Origin: Cyanobacteria bacterium UBA3803
GTDB lineage: Bacteria; Cyanobacteriota; Vampirovibrionia; Gastranaerophilales; Gastranaerophilaceae
DNA length: 10,586 nucleotides
Direction of reading: 5' to 3'
Assembly (NCBI GenBank): GCA_002369055.1
Contig: DFEL01000112.1
Location: 1 to 10,586, forward strand
This document shows positions 5,158 through 10,586 of this stretch, one piece after another; within the stretch, counting starts at the first letter, position 1, and every line of letters starts with the position of its first letter. Below the pieces are notes generated by a model. That model saw nothing but the letters and a program-made list of their open reading frames with translations. It did no database searches and had not been told where the DNA came from. The position numbers and the translations under genes were made by a program.

Positions 5158-7626
5158 ATGGAAAATATATTAGATAATCTTAACGAAAGGCAAGTTGAGG
5201 CTGTTAAAACTACAAGAGGACCTTTATTGGTGCTTGCAGGGGCAGGCTCAGGTAAAACTAAGGTTTTGACTTCACGCATAGCATATCTAGTTCAAAACGG
5301 CGTAAAACCCAGAGAAATTCTTGCTGTTACTTTTACAAACAAGGCTGCAAAAGAGATGAAAGAAAGACTTTCTTCAATTTTAGGTGAAGAAATTGTTAAA
5401 TATATGTGGGTTGGAACATTCCATAGTATTTGCGGGCGAATTTTAAGACAAGATATTGAAAATTATGTTTTTCCGTCAGGTAGAAAACTTGATAAAAATT
5501 TTACTATATATGATGATTCCGATTGCATGACTGTTGTAAAGAATGCGATTAAAAAATTAAATATTGATGATAAAGTTTATCAGCCTAAATATGTAAGAGC
5601 AGTTATTTCAAATGCTAAAAATAAAATGGAAGATGCCAACCAGTTTGCAACTTTCGCAAGAGATTTCAAGGCTCAAAAAATCGCTGCAATTTTTGAAGAG
5701 TATGAAAATACTTTAAATAAAAATAATGCAATAGATTTTGATGATATGCTTATGCTTGCAGTAAAACTTTTTGAACAAAACAAAGATGTAAGAGAAAAAT
5801 ATTATTCAAGATTTACTCATATTCTTGTTGATGAGTTTCAAGATACAAACGTTGCACAATATAAACTTGTAAATATGCTATTTACAAATTTACTTGACGA
5901 AATTCCTGCAGAACGTTCACTTTGTGTAGTTGGTGATGTTGACCAATCTATTTACAGTTGGCGTGGTGCTGATTATAAAATCATTTTGGGATTTCAAAAA
6001 GATTTCCTAAATACAAAAATTATAAAACTTGAACAAAATTATCGCTCAACAGAAAATATTTTAAAAGCCGCAAATGCGATTATAGAAAATAATGAAGAAC
6101 GTGTGGATAAAGTTTTATTCTCGCAAAAAGGTGATGGAGAAAAAATACATTACTACGAGGCTCAAGATGATTCTGACGAAGCAAACTTTATTGCTAGCAC
6201 TATTAAAGCAGAAAGTAATGAAGATTATAATCGTTATGCAATACTATACAGAACAAATGCTCAATCACGTTCCATAGAAGAAGCGTGCATGGCACAAGGG
6301 ATTCCTTATCGTGTTTATGGCGGTATGAAATTCTATGACAGACAAGAAGTTAAAGATGCTGTTGCATATTTGAAATTAATTTATAATATGGATGACTCGC
6401 AAAGTTTTAAACGTATTGTAAATGTTCCAAAACGTGCAATAGGAGAAACTTCCGTAACTAATTTGCAAAAATTTGCAGATGAACACGATATGAGTTTAAT
6501 GTCTGCTATTGATATTATTGATGAATCAGAATTAAACGAAAAAACAAAGACAAAATTTAAAGAATTTAAATCATTAATTGAAAATTTGAAAAGTGTTTCG
6601 AATACTTATAAATTACCCGAATATTTAGGATTAGTGCTTGAACAAACTGGTTATATAAGAATGCTTCAATCGGAAGGAACTCCTGAAGATGAGGCTAGAA
6701 TTGAAAACTTGCAGGAGTTAATAAATGTTGCATCTGATTTTGAGCCTGAAGATTTAAGCAATGTGTTAGGTGAATTTTTATCGCAAGTAGCACTTGTTTC
6801 TGATATTGACGGTATGGATGTTATAGCAAATAACGTAACTCTTATGACACTACATTCTGCCAAAGGATTGGAATTTCCTGTTGTATTTCTTGCAGGTTTG
6901 GAAGAAGGAACATTTCCTCATATAAGAACTTTTGAATCTCCAAGTGAACTTGAAGAAGAACGCAGGTTAATGTATGTAGGAGTTACAAGAGCAGAGCAGG
7001 AACTTTATCTTTCATCTGCAAAACGCAGACAATGCTGGGGTGAATATAAATACTATAATCCAAGCAGATTTTTGGAAGAAATACCGTCAGATTTACTGGA
7101 TACATTATCGTCCTCAAGTTCTATAACAAGTCAATCAACATTTAAAAGTGCAGTTCAAAAAATTCGTGCAACGTCTGATTCTGATGGTTATGTAAAACCA
7201 ACTACCGGTTTTGGTGCAAATTTTGTTGCACCTTCAAGACAAAAATACGAAAGTCCAAAATATTCTGCAAGTTCTGTCAAAAGAACTCCAAACAAAGTTT
7301 TTGTCAAAAAATCGGCTATAAATAAGCAAAAAGAAGAAGAAAAAATTAAAGCCTTTCTTGCCGACAACAAAGTAAAACGCCTTATGGAAGCCCAGAAGCA
7401 AAAAGAACTTGAACAAAAACGAATAAAAGATGAAGAACGTAAAAAACAAGAAGACGAAATTCAATATTTCTTTTCAAAAGGAGAAAAAGTTTTTCACGAG
7501 CATCTTGGTTTTGGTGAAGTTCTTGATGTAATTGAAGTCGGTGAAAGTTTAATGTATACAATAGAATTTGCAAAATTTGGTAAAAAGGCAATGGATGCAA
7601 ATTATGCAAGATTACAAAAAGTATAA
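5158..7626 (+). CDS. pcrA: ATP-dependent DNA helicase PcrA/UvrD
   Basis: An 822-aa superfamily 1A 3'-5' helicase for nucleotide excision repair and removal of stalled complexes. Motifs in order: Q motif (LNERQVEAV, Q12), Walker A AGAGSGKT (27-34), Ia VTFTNKAAKEM (57-67), Ib GTFHSICGRIL (86-95), II LVDEFQDTN (223-231), III VVGDVDQSIYSWRGAD (257-272), IV LEQNYRSTENIL (291-302), V TLMTLHSAKGLEF (561-573), VI EERRLMYVGVTRAEQ (600-614). The end (775-822: GEKVFHEHLGFGEV ... YARLQKV) matches the C-terminal Tudor-like domain by which PcrA binds RNA polymerase. Between them, residues ~650-772 form a long linker: Ser-rich at first, then Lys/Glu/Gln-rich and probably coiled coil at 720-768. This makes the protein about 80-100 aa longer than most PcrA proteins. 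ATG at 5158 follows AGGGG with only a 2-nt gap, which is unusually short. Divergent from the DprA-like operon; its stop abuts that of the HD-GYP gene. Confidence 0.96.
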   Translation: MENILDNLNERQVEAVKTTRGPLLVLAGAGSGKTKVLTSRIAYLVQNGVKPREILAVTFTNKAAKEMKERLSSILGEEIVKYMWVGTFHSICGRILRQDIENYVFPSGRKLDKNFTIYDDSDCMTVVKNAIKKLNIDDKVYQPKYVRAVISNAKNKMEDANQFATFARDFKAQKIAAIFEEYENTLNKNNAIDFDDMLMLAVKLFEQNKDVREKYYSRFTHILVDEFQDTNVAQYKLVNMLFTNLLDEIPAERSLCVVGDVDQSIYSWRGADYKIILGFQKDFLNTKIIKLEQNYRSTENILKAANAIIENNEERVDKVLFSQKGDGEKIHYYEAQDDSDEANFIASTIKAESNEDYNRYAILYRTNAQSRSIEEACMAQGIPYRVYGGMKFYDRQEVKDAVAYLKLIYNMDDSQSFKRIVNVPKRAIGETSVTNLQKFADEHDMSLMSAIDIIDESELNEKTKTKFKEFKSLIENLKSVSNTYKLPEYLGLVLEQTGYIRMLQSEGTPEDEARIENLQELINVASDFEPEDLSNVLGEFLSQVALVSDIDGMDVIANNVTLMTLHSAKGLEFPVVFLAGLEEGTFPHIRTFESPSELEEERRLMYVGVTRAEQELYLSSAKRRQCWGEYKYYNPSRFLEEIPSDLLDTLSSSSSITSQSTFKSAVQKIRATSDSDGYVKPTTGFGANFVAPSRQKYESPKYSASSVKRTPNKVFVKKSAINKQKEEEKIKAFLADNKVKRLMEAQKQKELEQKRIKDEERKKQEDEIQYFFSKGEKVFHEHLGFGEVLDVIEVGESLMYTIEFAKFGKKAMDANYARLQKV

Positions 7627-8760
7627 TTATAAAATCATATCTTCAAAGCTGGTTGTGTCGTTGTAACTAAACATGTGTATAAATGTGTATAATGCTTCAG
7701 GCATGAAATTTTTTGTTCCCATTTCAAGTAAATGTCGTACAGCATCTTTTGTATTTTTTACGAGTAATTTAGTTCTGTTAAAGCATAGATTATCAAAATA
7801 GTTACAAATATGTATAATTTGACTTTCTTTAGAAATTAAATCACCGGATTTGTTCATTGGATAGCCGGAGCCGTCGTTGTTTTCGTGATGTTCTAATGCT
7901 ACCAGAGCAATATTTTCAGGCATTTCTAAATCTTCTTTTAAAATTTTATATCCGATAGATGTGTGATACTGGAGAGTTTGTTGCTCTGAAGGTGACGGAT
8001 TTTGCTTGTTGACAATATCAGGGTCAATTTTTATTTTTCCTATATCGTGTAATAATCCTGCCAGTACCGCATCAGATATCATTGTTTCATTCATGCCCAT
8101 TTTTTGAGTAATAATACCTGCCAGAATAGCAACATTAAGTGCATGGCATTTTTGATATTCACCAATAAGTTTTACCTGAGATGAGTACACTACACTGTTG
8201 CTTCTGTATATTATATCTTGTAATATTTTGTCACGAATGTTTAAAAATAAATTTGCAGTTTCTGCGTAAGAACGAGAACTTATGCCTGAAATTGTTTCGT
8301 GATAAAAGGCTTTTAATTTTATTTGATTTTGTGGGTCTATTTTTGATTTTTTATTTACAGGTCCTTTGTAATTTAAAATGCTTATTTCGTCAACAATAGT
8401 ATTACTTTTAAGTACTTGATTAGGACTCATATCAAATACTTCAACTACTTTATTTTTTTCTTTTGCTATTTTTGTATATTCTTCGAAAATTGCGTCAATA
8501 TCAGTTGATTCATTATTGCGTTCCGTTTTGGTATAACTTTCTTCAACGTAGCCTTCAGAATCGTACTCGTCTGTTGCGTTTTGGTCTACTTCAAGACTGT
8601 TATCGTCATCTCTGTATATTATTGAAAGTTGTTTTAGTTGCAGTAATTTACCGGGAGTAAGGATTTCTCCTGACGAAAAAACTTTTTCGCCAAATTCCGT
8701 ATAAATATTAAACGGTAAAATTTTGTAATTAATTAATTCTTCTGTTGTAACAATTTTCAT
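7627..8760 (-). CDS. HD-GYP domain protein, putative cyclic-di-GMP phosphodiesterase
   Basis: A 377-aa cytoplasmic protein. Residues 1-50 form a small N-terminal domain (PFNIYTEFGEKVFSSGEILT), 51-90 an acidic linker, about 140-200 a helical region, and 200-377 an HD-GYP domain. Visible metal/active-site residues are H206, HDIGK with H238, D239 and K242, H266 (QYHTSIG), H291 and H292 in EHHENNDGSGYP, and GYP at 299-301. HD-GYP enzymes hydrolyse cyclic-di-GMP or related cyclic dinucleotides. The late Asp of the usual ADxxDAL motif, a metal ligand, is Asn320 here (ICNYFDNL), so activity may be altered. There is no receiver domain or membrane helix, so the input signal is unknown. The ATG at 8760 is chosen over an in-frame TTG at 8832: the preceding codons look like untranslated AT-rich promoter sequence and the family-like N terminus begins at this ATG. 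No SD precedes it. Confidence 0.88.
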   Translation of the reverse strand: MKIVTTEELINYKILPFNIYTEFGEKVFSSGEILTPGKLLQLKQLSIIYRDDDNSLEVDQNATDEYDSEGYVEESYTKTERNNESTDIDAIFEEYTKIAKEKNKVVEVFDMSPNQVLKSNTIVDEISILNYKGPVNKKSKIDPQNQIKLKAFYHETISGISSRSYAETANLFLNIRDKILQDIIYRSNSVVYSSQVKLIGEYQKCHALNVAILAGIITQKMGMNETMISDAVLAGLLHDIGKIKIDPDIVNKQNPSPSEQQTLQYHTSIGYKILKEDLEMPENIALVALEHHENNDGSGYPMNKSGDLISKESQIIHICNYFDNLCFNRTKLLVKNTKDAVRHLLEMGTKNFMPEALYTFIHMFSYNDTTSFEDMIL

Positions 8761-8766
8761 AAAATA

Positions 8767-8819
8767 ATTATATACTAATATTTTGAATTTTAATATAATT
8801 ATTGCCTCTAAAATGTAAC
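8767..8819 (-). promoter_or_regulatory. Candidate promoters of the HD-GYP gene
   Basis: Two -10-like elements are seen on the minus strand. TATAAT at 8772-8767 ends 6 nt before the ATG, which would give a leaderless or nearly leaderless mRNA; it has no good -35. TATATT at 8797-8792 has GTTACA (8819-8814, 4 of 6) 16 nt upstream and would give a ~25-nt leader without an SD. Which is used cannot be decided by eye. Confidence 0.4.
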
Positions 8820-8831
8820 ACTTCTGTAACA
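8814..8831 (-). promoter_or_regulatory. Direct repeat, possible activator site upstream of the HD-GYP gene
   Basis: TGTTACA occurs twice on the minus strand, at 8831-8825 and 8820-8814, exactly 11 bp apart. Tandem half-sites with 11-bp period are typical of OmpR/PhoB-family response regulators. The proximal copy overlaps the better of the two candidate -35 elements. The identity of any regulator is unknown. Confidence 0.35.
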
Positions 8832-8867
8832 AAGTAAAAAATCACGTTAAACAAAGTGAATGGTTAG

Positions 8868-8902
8868 TAGTGAGTAGTGAGTTGTGAGTAGTGAGTAGTG
8901 AG
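8868..8902. repeat. TAGTGAG heptamer array, left block
   Basis: Five tandem 7-bp units: TAGTGAG at 8868, 8875, 8889 and 8896, and TTGTGAG at 8882. A degenerate unit (TGGTTAG) precedes at 8861. Each of the three plus-strand frames meets stop codons here, so it is non-coding in that direction. It resembles in kind the short tandemly repeated heptamers known from cyanobacterial intergenic DNA, though the unit differs. Confidence 0.9.
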
Positions 8903-8912
8903 TGAACGGTAA

Positions 8913-9000
8913 CATGTCATTGCGAGAAAATCTTTGATTTTTGTGGCAATCCATTAGTTCGACTGGATTACTTCGTCGTTACACTCCTCGTAATGACATG
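8913..9000. repeat. Palindromic interspersed element (MITE/REP-like), 88 bp
   Basis: Terminal arms of 14 bp, CATGTCATTGCGAG (8913-8926) and CTCGTAATGACATG (8987-9000), are inverted with one mismatch. An inner AATCCA/TGGATT inverted pair (8949-8954 and 8965-8970) brackets a 10-nt loop. The TCATTGCGAG...GGCAATCCA pattern with a TTCGTCG...CTCCTCG half resembles a palindromic dispersed repeat that I recall from several bacterial genomes, including Rickettsia-like ones. It has no ORF, so it would be non-autonomous. It sits between two heptamer arrays; no clear target-site duplication is visible. Confidence 0.75.
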
Positions 9001-9027
9001 TAGTGAGTAGTGAGTGGTGAGTAGTGC
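9001..9027. repeat. TAGTGAG heptamer array, right block
   Basis: Units TAGTGAG (9001, 9008) and TGGTGAG (9015), then a decayed TAGTGC at 9022. It begins at the very base after the palindromic element ends and has the same unit and orientation as the left block, so the two blocks were probably one array split or flanked by the element. Confidence 0.85.
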
Positions 9028-9059
9028 AAAAAAAAAGCCATGAACAAAAAGTCACGGCT
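9028..9059 (-). terminator. Intrinsic terminator on the minus strand without an upstream gene
   Basis: On the minus strand AGCCGTGA (9059-9052) and TCATGGCT (9043-9036) pair over 8 bp with one G-U, around an 8-nt loop, and are followed by eight T (9035-9028). On the plus strand the same pair contains an A-C mismatch and no T tail, so the direction is clear. It lies between divergent genes, where no annotated minus-strand transcript would need it. Confidence 0.6.
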
Positions 9060-9088
9060 ATTGATTAGGGATATGTGTATCGTCGTCT
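9028..9088 (-). ncRNA. Candidate small RNA between the HD-GYP gene and glnA
   Basis: Inferred from the orphan terminator at 9028-9059 and a -10-like TATACT at 9100-9095 on the minus strand, which would start a transcript near 9088 of about 60 nt. The -35 (TTTATC, 17 nt upstream) is weak. The 5' end would include CCTTA, near-complementary to SD sequences. No known RNA family is recognised. It could instead be decayed sequence around the repeat. Confidence 0.25.
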
Positions 9089-9130
9089 CTAAGGAGTATA
9101 GTGTTATATTAGCAGTCGATAAAAAAAATA

Positions 9131-9152
9131 AAATCATACAAATTTATGATTT
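9131..9152. promoter_or_regulatory. 22-bp dyad upstream of glnA, possible operator
   Basis: AAATCATA and TATGATTT form perfect 8-bp arms around a 6-bp centre (9139-9144). The 8-6-8 layout matches the geometry of CRP/FNR-superfamily sites, and its centre lies about 47 bp upstream of the inferred glnA transcription start. It does not fit the NtcA GTA-N8-TAC consensus. Its AT-only arms mean chance is possible. Confidence 0.35.
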
Positions 9153-9172
9153 ATTAAGCTTATATAAAGGCA

Positions 9173-9181
9173 TGCTAAAAT
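9173..9181 (+). promoter_or_regulatory. Extended -10 promoter of glnA
   Basis: TGCTAAAAT is an extended -10 (TG one base before TAAAAT, 5 of 6). No good -35 is found at 16-18 nt, as often with extended -10 promoters or activator-dependent ones. Transcription would begin near 9188, with a leader of about 35 nt carrying the SD AGGAG (9211-9215). Confidence 0.45.
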
Positions 9182-9222
9182 TATGTTAAACTTTTCTTAT
9201 CAGATTAAAAAGGAGATTGGAA

Positions 9223-10586
9223 ATGAAAACAGATTTCAAACATGTACCATTAGATGGTAAAGATATTACGGATGCTCAAATAAAAAAAATTATTAAAGAA
9301 AAAAATGTAAAATTTATTGAATTGCAATTTGTAGACATTAATGGTCAAGTTAAAAGTTTAACGATTCCTTCCGAGCATATAGATAAGGCTCTTGAAAATG
9401 AAATGATGTTAGATGGTTCTTCCATTAAGGGCTTTAGAAATATTGAAACTTCAGATATGTATTTTTATCCCGATAAAAATTCTTTTGCTATATTGCCTTG
9501 GAGAGAATTTGACGGAACAAACACTGCTCGTTTGATTTGTGATATTCATAATGCTGACGGAACACCATTTGAAGGCTGTCCAAGATGTAATTTAAAGCGA
9601 ATGATGGCGGAAGCAAAAAAATTAGGTTATTCAATGAACATGGGGCCTGAGGTAGAATTTTTCTTATTTAAACGTGATGAAGAAAATCATCCTACCAGAG
9701 ATAAAGTTGATAGTGCAGGATATTATGATATAGGACCTGATGATTTAGGTGAAGATATCCGTGCCGAAATTGTTTTGACCTTGCAAGAAATGGGTTTTGA
9801 CATTGAAGCTTCACATCACGAAGTTGCAGACAGCCAACATGAAATTGATTTTAAATATGCTGATATTTTAACTGCTGCAGATAATGTTGTAACTTTTAAA
9901 ATAGCAGTTAAAGCAATTGCCGCTCAATATGGTTTGCACGCAACATTTATGGCTAAACCGATTTACGGAATAAACGGTTCGGGAATGCACTGCAACGTTT
10001 CATTATTTAAAGATGGGAAAAACGCATTTTTTGACGAAACAACAGATACTAGGTTATCAGATATTGCTATGCACTCAATAGGTGGTATGTTAAAACATGT
10101 TCAAGGTATTACGGCAGTTACAAATCCAACCGTAAACAGTTTTAAACGTTTAGTACCAGGATATGAAGCTCCTGTTTATTTGGCTTGGTCTTTGGCTAAC
10201 AGAAGTGCATTATTGAGAGTTCCTGCAAAGCGTGGAAATGCTACACGTGTTGAGCTTCGTTCTCCTGATCCTTCTTGTAATCCTTATTTGGCATTTGCTG
10301 TTATATTGGGTGCTTGTGTTGACGGTATAAAAAATGAAATAAAACCTCCAAAGCAAGTTGGTGCAAATATATATGCTTTAACTCCTGAGGAAAGAAAAAG
10401 AAAAAGAATTGACTCTCTACCCGGTAGTCTTGCAGAAGCTTTAGCACTGTTGGAAAAGTCTAAAGTGGCAAAAGAGGCTTTGGGTGAACATATTTTTAAA
10501 GAATTTACAGAAACAAAATATAAAGAATGGGATTCATTCAGAATATATGTTTCTCAATGGGAACTTGATAAATATTTAGAAAGATA
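9223..10586 (+). CDS. glnA: Glutamine synthetase type I (GSI-alpha), 3' end at or beyond the window edge
   Basis: Condenses ammonia and glutamate to glutamine with ATP; a cytoplasmic dodecamer and the entry point of nitrogen assimilation. The frame is open for 454 codons and ends in a split codon TA-, which could be a stop or Tyr; the protein is essentially full length. Visible: N-terminal beta-grasp domain to about residue 105, LDGSSIKGF (63-71), GPEVEFFLF with catalytic Glu (141-149), HHEVADSQHEID (198-209), KPIYGINGSGMHCN (245-258), NPTVNSFKRLVPGYEAP (301-317), RVELRSPDP (342-350) and NIYALTPEER (382-391). It lacks the adenylylation loop and inserts of GSI-beta and closely matches B. subtilis GlnA, so it belongs to the feedback-regulated alpha class. 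The residue aligned with the B. subtilis feedback Arg62 is Asn73. ATG at 9223 is preceded by AGGAG 7 nt upstream. Confidence 0.97.
   Translation, partial: MKTDFKHVPLDGKDITDAQIKKIIKEKNVKFIELQFVDINGQVKSLTIPSEHIDKALENEMMLDGSSIKGFRNIETSDMYFYPDKNSFAILPWREFDGTNTARLICDIHNADGTPFEGCPRCNLKRMMAEAKKLGYSMNMGPEVEFFLFKRDEENHPTRDKVDSAGYYDIGPDDLGEDIRAEIVLTLQEMGFDIEASHHEVADSQHEIDFKYADILTAADNVVTFKIAVKAIAAQYGLHATFMAKPIYGINGSGMHCNVSLFKDGKNAFFDETTDTRLSDIAMHSIGGMLKHVQGITAVTNPTVNSFKRLVPGYEAPVYLAWSLANRSALLRVPAKRGNATRVELRSPDPSCNPYLAFAVILGACVDGIKNEIKPPKQVGANIYALTPEERKRKRIDSLPGSLAEALALLEKSKVAKEALGEHIFKEFTETKYKEWDSFRIYVSQWELDKYLER

Noticed and set aside
5158..7626. Possible defence-system helicase next to a DprA-like gene
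   Set aside because: The protein has the housekeeping PcrA layout including the C-terminal polymerase-binding domain; no nuclease, reverse transcriptase or other defence partner is nearby.
8868..9027. CRISPR array
   Set aside because: Units are 7 bp without spacers, and the only larger repeat is a single palindrome; no cas genes.
8979..9137. Open frame of 52 codons on the minus strand across the repeat region
   Set aside because: No SD, runs through the orphan terminator, heptamer array and palindrome, and has a low-complexity composition (Phe runs); a chance frame.
9053..9222. Glutamine riboswitch (glnA RNA motif) or NtcA site upstream of glnA
   Set aside because: The conserved core of the glnA motif and a GTA-N8-TAC sequence were looked for and not found.

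Overview
The window is AT-rich bacterial DNA, densely packed with genes, using standard ATG starts and mostly clear Shine-Dalgarno (SD) sequences. The best guess at its source is a low-GC relative of the Cyanobacteria, such as the gut Gastranaerophilales/Melainabacteria (Vampirovibrionia). This is inference. It rests on a stand-alone DprA-like protein that, from memory, resembles a cyanobacterial family, on TAGTGAG heptamer arrays recalling cyanobacterial short tandem repeats, and on the low GC. The glutamine synthetase is of the Firmicutes-like GSI-alpha type, so a low-GC Firmicute is not excluded by that gene alone.

Layout. 1-158: the 3' end of a NupC-type nucleoside transporter (+). It converges on a small unrecognised 53-residue gene (-, 232-393), and a perfect 17-bp hairpin between them serves both strands. 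548-5080: a seven-gene operon on the minus strand. In transcription order it is DprA-like protein, HEAT-like helical repeat protein, ADP-ribose pyrophosphatase (nudF-like), Cof-type HAD phosphatase, ispF, glyoxalase-like VOC protein and gmhA. Genes are 1-8 nt apart or overlap by up to 8 nt. 5080-5158: a compact divergent promoter region whose two -10 elements overlap. 5158-7626: a PcrA/UvrD helicase (+) with a long charged linker and a C-terminal RNA-polymerase-binding-type domain. Its stop codon directly abuts the stop codon of a convergent HD-GYP protein (-, 7627-8760).

8761-9222 is the only long stretch without a protein gene, and it is not empty. It holds the HD-GYP promoter region with an 11-bp-spaced direct repeat, and two TAGTGAG heptamer arrays flanking an 88-bp palindromic interspersed element. 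It also holds a minus-strand intrinsic terminator with no gene upstream of it (a possible small RNA), a 22-bp dyad, and the glnA promoter and SD. 9223-10586: glutamine synthetase (+), running to the window edge.

Most genes are housekeeping: DNA repair, isoprenoid synthesis, metabolite repair, envelope sugar synthesis and nitrogen assimilation. I see no phage, CRISPR, toxin or biosynthetic cluster and no clear new multi-gene system. The points most worth a second look are the small 53-residue gene, the nested repeat structure and orphan terminator at 8868-9059, and residue changes at key sites in the HD-GYP protein, IspF and GlnA.
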